Of a stretch of DNA of 64,000 nucleotides, positions 7,236-17,446 are shown one piece after another (position 1 is the first letter of the stretch; each line of letters begins with the position of its first letter). Under the pieces are notes generated by a model. That model was given only the letters and a program-made list of their open reading frames with translations. It ran no database searches and was not told the origin of the DNA. The position numbers were made by a program, and so were the translations under genes. Origin of the DNA: Kluyvera ascorbata ATCC 33433 (lineage in GTDB: Bacteria; Pseudomonadota; Gammaproteobacteria; Enterobacterales; Enterobacteriaceae); NCBI RefSeq assembly GCF_000735365.1, contig NZ_JMPL01000003.1:57748-121747 (forward strand), read 5' to 3'.

Positions 7236-9683
7236 ATGGAAAGTACAGTTCATTTCAATAAATCATACCTTTATCATCGTGCAACATTGTCGATTTCAAT
7301 TAGCTTGTTATTACTTTTACCTGGGCGAGTACTGGGCACTGAATCGATATATGACCAACAAATTCAGCAGGCACGCGACAGAAATTATGCGCCGTATCTC
7401 CTTTATGTTCAGCGCTATGAGCAGCACCATCCGTTAACCTCACAGCAGGTTGCGGATTGGCTGCAGGTGGCCTCCTGGGCAGGACGAGATCGGGACGTTA
7501 TTCATCTCTGGGAGCGTTATCAGGTTTATATGCCAATGCCAGCACGCGCGATCGCAGCAACGGCACAGTCCTGGTGCAACCTTCATCAGTGGGATAATGC
7601 TCTTCCCCTCTGGGAGCAAGCCATTACCCTGTCACCGGACAACGATGACTATCGCATTAGCTACGTGAAAACATTAGCCGACGCGGGGAAGGATGATCTC
7701 GCCCTACAGGAGGCACAGCGCCTGCTCGCGTCACAGCCGAGTCTCGCGCATCTGCAAACACTCGCGTATGTGTATCAGCGTCAGGGGAAAAATGCCGACC
7801 GGCTTTTGGTTGATACGCGAATACTTAACCGCGGTGAGGATACCCCTGAAATACGGCAGGAATGGGTCGACGCGCTGACGCAAAACCGGATCGATAGTCC
7901 CGCCCTTTCCTTTTCGCGGGAAATTACGCCATCACCAGAACAACAACGTCGTCTGGCGTTGAATGATGCGGCCAGCATGGTGCGCGTGGCTGCGCTGCCA
8001 ACACGAACGGAGCAGGAACGCTTTGTACTGCCTCAACGTACCCTGAGCCGCTATCGCACTCTGCTAACACGCTGGGAGGCCCAACCCGATGCGCAGGCGG
8101 ACAGATATCGTGCGCAAATCGATAGACTTGGCGCCCTGTACGCTAACGCCGATTACCCCGGCGTCATCAGCGCATATCAATCGCTCATTGCGCAAGGCCA
8201 GTCCCTGCCAGATTGGGCTATCGGCTGGGTCATTTCCGCTTATCTCGAACAAAAAAATGCCGACGCTGCATTTACGCTACTGGCACAGCACCCGAACTAT
8301 AAGCCCGATCCAGATGACGAACAGCAGGATCTCTTCTTCGCCCTGCTGAATACCGGCCATTATGAGGCCGCACGTGAGTACGTCGATAGCATCGTGAAAC
8401 AGACTCCCTGGGCCCGCTATGACTACGGAGATCCCTCGCCGCAGCCAAATGATAGATGGCTTACCGGTCAATCCCTCTATTTTCAGTATCTGCTGCAAAC
8501 CCACTCGTTGTCTGAAGCGGAGGCACTCGCGCAACATCTGACATCGACAGCACCGGGCAATCAAGGGCTGAAAATTGATTACGCCACCTTGCTACAGGCC
8601 CGCGGGTTGCCCCGCGCCGCAGAACGGACGCTAAAGATGGCAGAAGCGCTGGAGCCCACCAACATTGAACTGGAGCGTCAGCAGGCGTACGTGGCCATGG
8701 ACCTTCACGAATGGCAGCAAATGGAACTGCTCACCAACGATGTCGTTGCCAGAACGCCAAAGGACACCGACTCTCGCGACCTGGCAAGAATGCGCAGCCT
8801 TCACCATTTCTCAGAGCTGAAATTGAACGTGGGTAAAGGTCTTCATTCCGATAACCCCATTAGTGGTTCGCATGACCTCTCCTGGGATGCCACCCTTTAC
8901 GGCCCACCGATTGACGGTAGCTGGCGTCCTTTTGCGGGCAGCCGTTTTGCACAAGGGCAATTTGATGAAGGCAAAGGCATCAGCCGCCAGCAGTTTGGCG
9001 GTATTGAGTGGCGACCGCGTGATTTCTGGGCCGAAGCAGAAGTGTCCTCTATTCATTTTCACGGTACCAGCAAAACGGGGGCCCGGCTTTCCACCCGCTA
9101 TAGTCTCGGCGATAGCTGGCAGATAGGCAGCAACCTCGAACGGATTTCCCGCACCACCCCGCTGCGCGCATTGCGTAGCGGCATTAGCGCTAATCGAGGC
9201 GAGGCCTGGCTCCGCTGGTATCAGAACGAACGACGCGAGTACCGCCTCAGCGCGGCGCTAAGCGACTTCACTGACGGCAACCGCCGACAGGAATACACCC
9301 TCACGGGCTCAGAACGCCTGTGGCAGACACCGGCGCTGACGCTTTCTCTCATGCCGGAACTCTCGGCCAGTACCAACAGCCGGGTCGATACCGATTATTA
9401 CAACCCGGCCCGGGATTTCTCCGCTGCCGCGACGTTTGCCCTTGAGCATCTCATGTATCGCCACTACGACACGCTCTGGAGCCAACAGCTACTCGCCGGG
9501 GTTGGCGGTTACTGGCAAAAAGCACAGGCTCCCGGCGCGATTACCCTCGCCGGTTACGGTCAACGAATTCAGTGGAACAACGTCGTTGATACCGGCGTGG
9601 TGCTGAGCTGGGACAAGCGCCCTTATGACGGCAAACGCGAAAGTAACCTCGCCATCGCCATTGATGCAACGATACGTTTTTAA
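7236..9683 (+). CDS. pgaA: Poly-N-acetylglucosamine export porin PgaA
   Basis: Outer-membrane secretin-like porin that exports partly deacetylated poly-beta-1,6-GlcNAc. From the ATG at 7236 the protein is 815 aa (E. coli 807). A signal peptide (about residues 15-34, SISISLLLLLPGRVLG) is followed by a periplasmic TPR superhelix (about 35-500, with repeats such as WDNALPLWEQAITLSP and LKMAEALEPTNIELE). A C-terminal 16-strand barrel domain ends KRPYDGKRESNL...TIRF, the typical terminal aromatic. A TTG at 7212 would add eight residues. It is first in a tight pgaABCD operon; E. coli has pga at a different chromosomal place. Similarity to E. coli PgaA is moderate but continuous. Confidence 0.95.
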   Translation: MESTVHFNKSYLYHRATLSISISLLLLLPGRVLGTESIYDQQIQQARDRNYAPYLLYVQRYEQHHPLTSQQVADWLQVASWAGRDRDVIHLWERYQVYMPMPARAIAATAQSWCNLHQWDNALPLWEQAITLSPDNDDYRISYVKTLADAGKDDLALQEAQRLLASQPSLAHLQTLAYVYQRQGKNADRLLVDTRILNRGEDTPEIRQEWVDALTQNRIDSPALSFSREITPSPEQQRRLALNDAASMVRVAALPTRTEQERFVLPQRTLSRYRTLLTRWEAQPDAQADRYRAQIDRLGALYANADYPGVISAYQSLIAQGQSLPDWAIGWVISAYLEQKNADAAFTLLAQHPNYKPDPDDEQQDLFFALLNTGHYEAAREYVDSIVKQTPWARYDYGDPSPQPNDRWLTGQSLYFQYLLQTHSLSEAEALAQHLTSTAPGNQGLKIDYATLLQARGLPRAAERTLKMAEALEPTNIELERQQAYVAMDLHEWQQMELLTNDVVARTPKDTDSRDLARMRSLHHFSELKLNVGKGLHSDNPISGSHDLSWDATLYGPPIDGSWRPFAGSRFAQGQFDEGKGISRQQFGGIEWRPRDFWAEAEVSSIHFHGTSKTGARLSTRYSLGDSWQIGSNLERISRTTPLRALRSGISANRGEAWLRWYQNERREYRLSAALSDFTDGNRRQEYTLTGSERLWQTPALTLSLMPELSASTNSRVDTDYYNPARDFSAAATFALEHLMYRHYDTLWSQQLLAGVGGYWQKAQAPGAITLAGYGQRIQWNNVVDTGVVLSWDKRPYDGKRESNLAIAIDATIRF

Positions 9684-9691
9684 GGATGATT

Positions 9692-11698
9692 ATGTTGAAC
9701 AGAAGTCTGGGTTGCCGCCTGGTTCTCGCCGGTTGGTTGTGCCTGAGTGCGGGAGTTTGTGCCAAACCGCTGACCTTTACTCCGCCACAAAATAGAACGC
9801 CACTGGAGGCGGAAAAACCGTGGCCCACCAATCGTTTCCTGGTGCTGGCTTATCACGATGTCGAAGATGATGCAGCCGATCAACGCTATCTGACGGTACG
9901 AACCAGTGCCCTCAACGATCAGATTGGCTGGCTGCTCCATAACGGTTATCGAGCCATCAGCGTTCAGGACATTCTGGACGCGCACCAGGGACGTAAAACG
10001 CTGCCGCCAAAAGCGTTTCTGTTGAGCTTTGATGATGGCTACAGCAGTTTTTATACTCGCGTCTGGCCGCTGCTTCAGGCCTGGGACGTGCCTGCTCTGT
10101 GGGCGCCGGTCGGAAGCTGGGTTGATACTCCAGCGCGACAGGCGGTTAACTTCGGCGGGCTGATGACCCCGCGTGAACGCTTTGCTACCTGGGACATGGT
10201 CCGTGAATTGAGCCACTCTTCACGGGTCGAAATTGGTGCCCATACCTGGGCTTCCCATTACGGTATTCAAGCGAACCCTCAAGGCAGTCTCGAACCCGCC
10301 ATCGCCAATCGATTCTACGATAAAACCACCGGGCGCTATGAAACCGACGCCCAGTTCGACCAGCGTATTAGCGAAGACGTTCGCCACGTTACCAGCAAAA
10401 TCGAACAAGTGACCGGCAAAGCACCGCGCGCCTGGGTATGGCCTTACGGCGAGGCAAACGGCACGTCGCTTGCCATTGCAAAACGTCAGGGTTATCAGTT
10501 GGCCTTCACGCTTGCCGATGGACTCGGCGACGTGCGCCATCTTGATAATATTCCTCGCCTGCTTATCTCAGGAAACCCTTCTATCAAGACGTTTGCCAGT
10601 ACGGTCACGCAGGTTCAGGAACAGGAACCCGTCCGCGTGATGCACGTCGACCTCGACTATGTCTACGACCGCGATAGCGAACAGCAAACCCGCAACATCG
10701 ATAAACTGGTGCAGCGTGTCTACGACATGAAAATCACCCACGTCTTTCTACAGGCGTTTTCGGACCCGGCTGGCGATGGCAAAATTAATGCGCTCTATTT
10801 CCCCAACCGCCATCTCCCCATGCGCGCCGACCTGTTTAACTTTGTCTCCTGGCAATTGCAAACCCGCGCGAAGGTCCAGGTGTTCGCCTGGATGCCCGTA
10901 CTCTCGTTTAATCTCGCGGCTTCGCTTCCCCGCGTGCAGCGCTGGGACCCGAAAACCCAACGCGCGCAGATGTCCACTGAACCCTACGTGCGGCTCTCGC
11001 CGTGGAACCCGCAAACGCAGCAGCAGGTCATCGATATTTATCAGGATCTCGCCCGCTACGCCCCCTTCAACGGCATTCTGTTCCATGATGATGCCGTGCT
11101 GACGGATTATGAGGATATCAGCCCAGATGCCCTGCAAGCGTGGCAACGCACAGGACGTGCGTTCGATATGCATCACTTCCAGCAAACGCCGTCTGCGCTA
11201 CACGCCTGGACTCGTTTTAAAAGCCAGAAGCTTATCGATTTCACCCAACGCCTGAGCCTGGCCGCTAAAGCCATTCGCGGCCCACAGATAAAAACAGCAC
11301 GCAATATCTTCGCGCTGCCGCTTATTGAACCCGAAAGCGAAGCCTGGTTTGCGCAAAATCTGGATGATTTTCTCCGGGCTTATGACTGGACCGTTCCGAT
11401 GGCGATGCCATTAATGGAATCCGTACCCGCGAAAAACAGCGATGAGTGGCTGACGCGCGTGGTGAACGCCGTCGCACAGCGGCCTGGCGGGCTTAACAAA
11501 ACTATTTTTGAGCTACAAGCCAGAGACTGGCACCAACATAGCGCCATTGCTGATAAGCAGATGGTGGCGTGGATGCGCCTGCTTCAGCTACAGGGTGTTA
11601 AAAATTACGGCTATTACCCCGACGATTTTATCCATAACCAACCTGATATTTCACAAATCAGGCCTGAATTCTCATCGTATTGGTACCCAAACAAATGA
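9692..11698 (+). CDS. pgaB: Poly-beta-1,6-GlcNAc N-deacetylase PgaB
   Basis: Periplasmic/outer-membrane enzyme that removes part of the acetyl groups from PNAG so that it can be exported. The N-terminal NodB-type CE4 deacetylase domain (about residues 45-300) shows the metal-site motifs SFDDGY and [10 protein letters not shown]; the C-terminal GH153-like glycan-binding/hydrolase domain follows ([26 protein letters not shown]). The length (668 aa) is close to E. coli (672). The ATG at 9692 is preferred because AAGG directly abuts the ATG at 9686. Unlike E. coli PgaB there is no convincing lipobox: the signal ends LSAGVCA-KP, which fits signal peptidase I. It lies 8 bp after pgaA and overlaps pgaC by 4 bp. 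Confidence 0.95.
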   Translation: MLNRSLGCRLVLAGWLCLSAGVCAKPLTFTPPQNRTPLEAEKPWPTNRFLVLAYHDVEDDAADQRYLTVRTSALNDQIGWLLHNGYRAISVQDILDAHQGRKTLPPKAFLLSFDDGYSSFYTRVWPLLQAWDVPALWAPVGSWVDTPARQAVNFGGLMTPRERFATWDMVRELSHSSRVEIGAHTWASHYGIQANPQGSLEPAIANRFYDKTTGRYETDAQFDQRISEDVRHVTSKIEQVTGKAPRAWVWPYGEANGTSLAIAKRQGYQLAFTLADGLGDVRHLDNIPRLLISGNPSIKTFASTVTQVQEQEPVRVMHVDLDYVYDRDSEQQTRNIDKLVQRVYDMKITHVFLQAFSDPAGDGKINALYFPNRHLPMRADLFNFVSWQLQTRAKVQVFAWMPVLSFNLAASLPRVQRWDPKTQRAQMSTEPYVRLSPWNPQTQQQVIDIYQDLARYAPFNGILFHDDAVLTDYEDISPDALQAWQRTGRAFDMHHFQQTPSALHAWTRFKSQKLIDFTQRLSLAAKAIRGPQIKTARNIFALPLIEPESEAWFAQNLDDFLRAYDWTVPMAMPLMESVPAKNSDEWLTRVVNAVAQRPGGLNKTIFELQARDWHQHSAIADKQMVAWMRLLQLQGVKNYGYYPDDFIHNQPDISQIRPEFSSYWYPNK

Positions 11699-13023
11699 CC
11701 GATCGTCTGCTCGCTTTTTGCATTTTATGTCTGGTTTTCGGGCTACCGTTTGGCGTCGCCGCCGTATTTACCGGTGAACTGATTCTGGATTTCGTCTTTT
11801 TCTGGCCGCTGTTTATGTCGGTTTTGTGGATAACCGGCGGGCTCTATTTCTGGTTTCAACTGGAACGGCACTGGCCGTGGAGTCACGACATGCCTGCGCC
11901 ATCACTACCGGGTAACCCGCTGGTGTCGATTCTGATCCCCTGTTTTAACGAAGCCCAGAACGCTCGCGAGACCATTGCGGCTGCCATGGCGCAGCGGTAT
12001 CCCAATATTGAGGTTATCGCCATTAACGACGGCTCTTCCGATAACACCGCCGCCGTATTAGCGCAGATAGCGCAAGAACAACCGGGACTGAGGGTTATTC
12101 ACCTGGCGGAAAATCAGGGAAAAGCAGTGGCCTTGAAAGCGGGTGCCGCAGCGGCCAGAGGCGACCTGCTGGTCTGTATTGACGGCGATGCCCTGCTTGA
12201 CCGCGATACCGCTGCCTATCTGGTCGCACCGTTGATTCAGTATCCCCACGTCGGCGCAGTCACCGGCAACCCGCGCATCCGCACGCGTTCTACGCTTATC
12301 GGGCGCATTCAGGTGGGCGAGTTTTCATCCATTATCGGGCTAATCAAACGTACGCAGCGGATTTATGGCCGCGTATTTACCGTCTCAGGCGTCATTGCCG
12401 CCTTTCGCCGACAGGCGCTGGCCGAGGTAGGCTACTGGAGCCCGGACATGATAACCGAAGATATCGATATCAGTTGGAAGCTCCAGCTCCATCACTGGGA
12501 CATCTTCTTCGAACCGCGCGCGTTGTGCTGGATTTTAATGCCGGAAACCTTAAAAGGCCTGTGGCGACAGCGGCTTCGCTGGGCACAGGGCGGCGCAGAA
12601 GTGTTTCTGGTGAATCTACGCATTCTGACCCGCTGGGAGCATCACCGCATGTGGCCGCTGTTTGCCGAGTACGCCCTGTCAACATTCTGGGCCTTTGCCT
12701 ACGCGACAACGGTGCTGCTTTTTATCCTCAGCTACCTCGCACCGCTTCCGGCAAACCTGACGGTGGAGAGCCTTTTCCCTCCGGGCTTTACCGGCATGCT
12801 GCTAGGGGTCATGTGTCTGCTGCAATTCGTCGTCAGTTTGTACATTGAGCGGCGCTATGAAAGACAGGTCGCCGGGGCGCTGTTCTGGGTCATTTGGTTT
12901 CCGATGGTTTACTGGATGATTGGGCTATTTACCACCGTGGTTGCCTTTCCCAAAGTCATGCTGAAACGCCAGCGTGCAAGAGCTCGCTGGGTAAGTCCGG
13001 ATCGTGGAAAAAGGAGCATTTGA
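11695..13023 (+). CDS. pgaC: Poly-beta-1,6-GlcNAc synthase PgaC
   Basis: Inner-membrane GT2 glycosyltransferase that polymerises UDP-GlcNAc into PNAG; needs PgaD and is activated by c-di-GMP in E. coli. It has two N-terminal membrane helices, then the GT2 domain with [26 protein letters not shown] and the QRLRWAQGG processivity motif, then three or so C-terminal helices. From the ATG at 11695 it has 442 aa (E. coli 441) and ends [10 protein letters not shown], as in E. coli. The start overlaps the pgaB stop (ATGA), indicating translational coupling. Confidence 0.97.
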   Translation: MTDRLLAFCILCLVFGLPFGVAAVFTGELILDFVFFWPLFMSVLWITGGLYFWFQLERHWPWSHDMPAPSLPGNPLVSILIPCFNEAQNARETIAAAMAQRYPNIEVIAINDGSSDNTAAVLAQIAQEQPGLRVIHLAENQGKAVALKAGAAAARGDLLVCIDGDALLDRDTAAYLVAPLIQYPHVGAVTGNPRIRTRSTLIGRIQVGEFSSIIGLIKRTQRIYGRVFTVSGVIAAFRRQALAEVGYWSPDMITEDIDISWKLQLHHWDIFFEPRALCWILMPETLKGLWRQRLRWAQGGAEVFLVNLRILTRWEHHRMWPLFAEYALSTFWAFAYATTVLLFILSYLAPLPANLTVESLFPPGFTGMLLGVMCLLQFVVSLYIERRYERQVAGALFWVIWFPMVYWMIGLFTTVVAFPKVMLKRQRARARWVSPDRGKRSI

Positions 13024-13457
13024 TGAATGAAAGTACGTTAATTTTAACCGAGCATCGACCGTTTCCCCGGCTTTTTGATGCCGTGCTCACAGCGCTCGCC
13101 TGGTGCGGTTTTCTGTTTTTTCTGTACGCCAATCTGCTGATGCAGTTTACCGAGCAGAAATATGGCCGTTGGGACGCGATTACCGGATCGTTTAATGCCG
13201 TGCTGGCCTATTTGCTGATTGCCGCGCTTAACGGCTGGCTGCTGATTATCTGGTACCAGTATAACCGACGGCGATCCCACGCTCGCCGTCATACCTGGCG
13301 GTTGGCGTTGCCGCGGGACGAACTGGCAAGAAGCTTTGAAGTCGAACCCCAAATCATTTCGGAGATGAGCCGCAATAATCTGCTCACGGTCTATCACGAT
13401 GGAATTGGCCGCATTATTGATTTAAAGATTAATCGGCAGGAGGAAGTTGAGGAGTAA
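13023..13457 (+). CDS. pgaD: PNAG synthase accessory subunit PgaD
   Basis: Small inner-membrane partner of PgaC; in E. coli the PgaC-PgaD interface binds c-di-GMP and switches PNAG synthesis on. The protein has 144 aa (E. coli 137) with two membrane helices (about residues 18-40 and 58-80) and a basic cytoplasmic tail beginning YNRRRSHARRHTWR. The ATG at 13023 shares one base with the pgaC stop and has AAGGAG upstream. It is the last gene of the operon, which ends at a bidirectional hairpin with htpX. Confidence 0.92.
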   Translation: MNESTLILTEHRPFPRLFDAVLTALAWCGFLFFLYANLLMQFTEQKYGRWDAITGSFNAVLAYLLIAALNGWLLIIWYQYNRRRSHARRHTWRLALPRDELARSFEVEPQIISEMSRNNLLTVYHDGIGRIIDLKINRQEEVEE

Positions 13458-13464
13458 AAACAAT

Positions 13465-13492
13465 AATGCCAGTCGTGTTACCGACTGGCATT
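13465..13492. terminator. Bidirectional terminator between pgaD and htpX
   Basis: Perfect 11-bp inverted repeat (AATGCCAGTCG) with a 6-base loop between convergent pgaD and htpX. A-rich sequence before it supplies the T tract for htpX on the minus strand; after it the plus-strand tract is weak. Confidence 0.75.
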
Positions 13493-13509
13493 CTCAGAAC
13501 CCCGAGGGA

Positions 13510-14394
13510 TTATTTCATGTACTCGCCGCTGCGCAACGCTTCAATACGCTTATCCAGCGGTGGGTGAGTCATGAACATTTCGCTCAGCGATTTGGATTTA
13601 CCGTTGATGCAGAATGCCATCATGCTGCTGGCTTCCTGCGGCTCATAGCTGGTTTTCAGACGCTGCAGCGCAGCAATCATTTTCTCGCGACCCACCAGCT
13701 TTGCGGAGCCCGCATCGGCGTGGAATTCACGGTAGCGTGAGAACCACATGGTGATAATGCTCGCCAGAATACCGAACACCAATTCCAGCACCGTGGCCAC
13801 CGCGAAGTAAATCAGCGGGTTGCCGTTGCTGCTCTCTTCACCATCATCACGGTTGCCGCCGAGGAAACCGGCCGCAATCTGCGCGATAACGCGAGAGATA
13901 AAGATAACGAAGGTGTTCACGATGCCCTGAATCAGGGTCATGGTCACCATATCGCCGTTAGCAATGTGGCTGATTTCATGGGCAATGACCGCCTCGGCTT
14001 CGTCACGGCTCATGTTCTGCAGCAGACCGGTGCTCACAGCCACCAGCGACGCATCACGACGAGCGCCGGTAGCAAAGGCGTTCATGTCCGGCGCGTGATA
14101 CAACGCGACCTGTGGCATAGCAATGCCCACCTGCTGCGCCTGACGCGCAACGGTATCCACCAACCAGCGTTCCTGTTCGGTACGCGGCTGTTCAATCACT
14201 TCCCCACCGACGGATTTCAGCGCCATCCATTTCGACATCATCAATGACACAATGGAACCGCCGAAACCAAATAACAGCGCCATAATCAGCAGGCCGGTCA
14301 TGCTGCTCGACTGAATTCCTGTCAGGCTTAGCACCAGCCCAAACACAACCATCACTGCCAGGTTGGTCATCAGGAAGAGCGCGATTCGCATCAT
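13510..14394 (-). CDS. htpX: Membrane zinc protease HtpX
   Basis: M48 metallopeptidase of the inner membrane that degrades misfolded membrane proteins, under CpxR control in E. coli. The protein has 294 aa with the HEISH zinc motif (H139, E140, H143), a downstream glutamate ligand in the [12 protein letters not shown] region, two N-terminal membrane helices (about residues 5-55) and two central ones (about 155-215). It matches E. coli HtpX (293 aa) over its full length. The adjacent prc encodes another envelope protease. Confidence 0.96.
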   Translation of the reverse strand: MMRIALFLMTNLAVMVVFGLVLSLTGIQSSSMTGLLIMALLFGFGGSIVSLMMSKWMALKSVGGEVIEQPRTEQERWLVDTVARQAQQVGIAMPQVALYHAPDMNAFATGARRDASLVAVSTGLLQNMSRDEAEAVIAHEISHIANGDMVTMTLIQGIVNTFVIFISRVIAQIAAGFLGGNRDDGEESSNGNPLIYFAVATVLELVFGILASIITMWFSRYREFHADAGSAKLVGREKMIAALQRLKTSYEPQEASSMMAFCINGKSKSLSEMFMTHPPLDKRIEALRSGEYMK

Positions 14395-14551
14395 AATTTA
14401 CTTTTAACCTCTTTTTAACAAAACGCACTATGCGATTACCCATATCGTAGGGGTAATCCGGGAATTTTCAACGATTACGTTAGGCTAAGTCACGAGAAAG
14501 ACACAACTTTACATTTTGTAGCATAGTTGTTTACGAGAAGAAGAGAGAGAT

Positions 14552-14581
14552 AAAAAAACAGGCACAATTGCTTGTGCCTGT
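14552..14581 (-). terminator. Terminator of prc
   Basis: ACAGGCACAA/TTGTGCCTGT stem at 14558-14581, followed on the minus strand by a seven-base T run. It lies 7 bp beyond the prc stop. Confidence 0.9.
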
Positions 14582-14588
14582 CAGTGTC

Positions 14589-16637
14589 TTACTTGCTCGC
14601 CGCCGGCTGTTCTGCCGGGGCAGCCTTCTCAAGCCTTGCCAGATCGATGGCAATATCCACCGTCTCATCAAGGTATGGATCCGGCTCTTTGTAGTCTTTT
14701 GGCAGATCTTCCAGTTTCTTCAGCGCTGGCTTACCTTCTCGCTTGTAGCGATCGTTAATCCGCGCCAGACGGGTTGCATCATCCTCTTCGTTCTCTTTCT
14801 CACGCTGGGCGTAGTTCAGAGACACGATACTGCGCTTATCCTTCAATGCGTTGAAGTGGGCAATATCTTTGGCGATGTACTGGAACTCTGGATCTTTCGC
14901 AATGCGATCGCTATGCAGCTTCAACAGTTCTGGTTCAAACGGTTTCATGTCGCCAGACTTCACATAGGTGGCAGCATTAATGCTGTCCCACGGCAGTGCG
15001 TTGTCTTCAAACTTCTCACCGGTTTCGGTCTCTTCCGTGCCGGTAGGCATCATGATATCCGGCGTTACTCCTTTACGCTGGGTACTGCCGCCGTTGATAC
15101 GGTAGAACTTCTGGATGGTGTACTGGACGGAACCCAGCGCAGGCCATTCAGGACGCAGCATCTGATCGTAGATACGGTTCAGCGAACGGTATTGCTGGAC
15201 GGTGCCTTTACCGAAGGTCGGTTCACCGACAATCAGCGCACGACCATAGTCCTGCATCGCCGCGGCAAAGATTTCCGACGCCGAAGCACTGAAGCGGTCA
15301 ACCAGCACTACCAGCGGGCCTTTGTAATACACCACGCCGTCAGTATCGCTGTCTTCGCGAACTTTGCCGTTGTTATCACGTACCTGCACCACCGGGCCGG
15401 AAGGAATGAACAGACCAGAGAGCGAAACCGCCTCGGTCAGCGCACCGCCACCGTTGCTACGGAGATCGATAATCACGCTGCTGACGTTCTGTTTTTCCAG
15501 CTTCTGCAGTTGAACCTTCACGTCTTCAGTGAGGCCAACGTAGAATCCTGGAATATCCAGTACGCCAACTTTATCTTTACCTGTACCTTTAACCGACATT
15601 TTCACCGCGCGGTCTTCAAGACGAATACGCTCGCGGGTCAGGGTCACGATACGGGTTTTCGAACCTTTGCCAGCAGGCAGGACTTCCAGACGCACTTTGC
15701 TGCCCTTCGGTCCTTTAATCAGCGCCACCACATCGTCAAGACGCCAACCGATCACATCAACCATGCCTTTACCGGTCTGGCCGACGCCAACGATACGGTC
15801 GCCTACGCTTATCGCCTTGCTCTTCGCCGCCGGACCGCCTGCCACCATGGAGTTAATCACGGTGTAGTCGTCGTCCATCTGCAGCACCGCGCCGATACCT
15901 TCCAGAGACAGGCTCATTTCGGTATTAAACTGCTCGGTGTTACGCGGAGAGAGGTAGTTGGTATGCGGGTCGATTTCGCGCGCAAAAGAGGTCATCGCCA
16001 GCGAGAACACATCTTCGCTGTTGGTTTGCGCCAGGCGGCGGATCGCGAACTTATAGCGACGCGCCAGCGTGTCGTGAATCTCTTTATCGTCTTTGCCCGC
16101 AAGCTTCAGGCTCAACTGGTCAAATTTGACCTTGCCGTCCCAAAGTTTATTCAGTTCGGCTTCATCTTTCGGCCACGGCGCTTTGCTGCGGTCAAGATTA
16201 AAGGTATCGGAGCCGGTGAAATCCATCGGGCGCTCAAGCACCTTCAGCGCGTACTGATAGCGCTCAAAACGGCGTTTTTGCGCCAGATTGTAGAGATCGT
16301 AAAAGACATCAAGTTTGCCAGAACGCAGCTCATCGCCAATCTGCCCTTTCTTCGCTGAGAACTGCTCAACGTCGCTGGCCAGCAGCACATTGTGGCTATA
16401 GTCCAGCAGGTTCAGATAGCGGGTGAAGATTTTGGCTGAAAAAGCCTCGTCGAGATCGAACTGGCGGTAGTGAGAACGGGTAAAGCGCGAGGTTACGCGC
16501 TCGCTCACCGTCGCGTGTTGCGTCTCTTCCTTAAGAATAGGAAGCTGATCAACACGGGTAATATCTTCCACCGCTAAGACCTGGCCTGTTATCAATAACA
16601 GACCAGCAAGCGCGGAGAGCCTAAAGAATTTGTTCAT
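14589..16637 (-). CDS. prc: Tail-specific periplasmic protease Prc
   Basis: S41 C-terminal processing protease that trims FtsI and, with NlpI, degrades the peptidoglycan hydrolase MepS. From the ATG at 16637 it has 682 aa, exactly the E. coli length. A signal peptide (NKFFRLSALAGLLLITGQVLA) is followed by a PDZ domain (about residues 235-320, MSLSLEGIGAVLQ) and the Ser/Lys catalytic region RFSASASEIFAAAMQDYG...GEPTFGKGTVQQ. It lies 19 bp after proQ on the same strand, so the two are probably cotranscribed, and it ends at a strong terminator. Confidence 0.97.
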   Translation of the reverse strand: MNKFFRLSALAGLLLITGQVLAVEDITRVDQLPILKEETQHATVSERVTSRFTRSHYRQFDLDEAFSAKIFTRYLNLLDYSHNVLLASDVEQFSAKKGQIGDELRSGKLDVFYDLYNLAQKRRFERYQYALKVLERPMDFTGSDTFNLDRSKAPWPKDEAELNKLWDGKVKFDQLSLKLAGKDDKEIHDTLARRYKFAIRRLAQTNSEDVFSLAMTSFAREIDPHTNYLSPRNTEQFNTEMSLSLEGIGAVLQMDDDYTVINSMVAGGPAAKSKAISVGDRIVGVGQTGKGMVDVIGWRLDDVVALIKGPKGSKVRLEVLPAGKGSKTRIVTLTRERIRLEDRAVKMSVKGTGKDKVGVLDIPGFYVGLTEDVKVQLQKLEKQNVSSVIIDLRSNGGGALTEAVSLSGLFIPSGPVVQVRDNNGKVREDSDTDGVVYYKGPLVVLVDRFSASASEIFAAAMQDYGRALIVGEPTFGKGTVQQYRSLNRIYDQMLRPEWPALGSVQYTIQKFYRINGGSTQRKGVTPDIMMPTGTEETETGEKFEDNALPWDSINAATYVKSGDMKPFEPELLKLHSDRIAKDPEFQYIAKDIAHFNALKDKRSIVSLNYAQREKENEEDDATRLARINDRYKREGKPALKKLEDLPKDYKEPDPYLDETVDIAIDLARLEKAAPAEQPAASK

Positions 16638-16656
16638 GCCTGGCCAGGCCTCCGTT

Positions 16657-17349
16657 TCAGAACACCAGGTGTTCTGCGCGTACAATCATTGACATACCAG
16701 AAGTAAGCTGAACGCGAACGCCATCTTTGGTGATTTCCAGGATGGTCGCATCCATGGCGTTATTGCCGGCTTTAACTTTCAGGGACTGGCCGACCGTCAG
16801 CGCGGACAGATCGGATACCGGGGTAAACTTCTCTTCGCGGACTTCGCGAACTGGCTTAGCAGCAGGTTTAGCTGCGGCGGCGCGTGGTTTACGTTCGGCA
16901 CCTTCTTTACGACGTACTGGAGGACGAGGTTTACGCTCACGACGTGGTGCGTCACCCTGTTCGCCCGCAGCAGCAGCCGCTTCGCGTTTTTTTGCCTGCT
17001 GTTCAGCGCGCTGCGCCTGAACGCGAGCTTTCGCTTCTTCAAGCTGCTGACGCGCGTGCGCCACGTGCTGCTCGTCGAGTTCGCCGCATGGGTTGCCGTC
17101 GAGATCGACGCGTACTGCACCCGCTTTGATACCGTAGAGGTAGCGCCAGCTTGAAGTATAAAGACGTAATGCGGAGCGCAGTTGAGTTTTGCTGAGGTTC
17201 ATTTCCCCTTCAACACGCGCTACGAGATCCTGAAAAATACCGACTTTCAGGGGGCGAGCCTCACCTTCCGCGCTAAAGCACTGCGGGAAACGTTCGGCTA
17301 AAAATGCGATAACTTCTTTACTGCTGTTCAACTTAGGTTGATTTTCCAT
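16657..17349 (-). CDS. proQ: RNA chaperone ProQ
   Basis: Global sRNA/mRNA-binding protein. The N-terminal FinO/ProQ domain (about residues 1-125) is followed by a basic Ala/Lys/Arg-rich linker (about 125-180, with repeated [15 protein letters not shown]-like stretches) and a C-terminal Tudor-like domain ([22 protein letters not shown]). The length is 230 aa (E. coli 232). It is upstream of and probably cotranscribed with prc. Confidence 0.97.
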   Translation of the reverse strand: MENQPKLNSSKEVIAFLAERFPQCFSAEGEARPLKVGIFQDLVARVEGEMNLSKTQLRSALRLYTSSWRYLYGIKAGAVRVDLDGNPCGELDEQHVAHARQQLEEAKARVQAQRAEQQAKKREAAAAAGEQGDAPRRERKPRPPVRRKEGAERKPRAAAAKPAAKPVREVREEKFTPVSDLSALTVGQSLKVKAGNNAMDATILEITKDGVRVQLTSGMSMIVRAEHLVF

Positions 17350-17446
17350 GAAATTTCCTGATTACAACGGACGTAGCCAACAAGCCGCAGGCATGAACAG
17401 GCGACATTATAATGACGCAATCCGTAAATGCTACGTTATCCGTTGA

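Noticed and set aside
14568-16358. A 596-codon open frame on the plus strand opposite prc
   Set aside because: It is antisense to a fully conserved prc, has no family resemblance, and is rich in His/Arg/Phe as expected for a shadow frame of a GC-rich gene.
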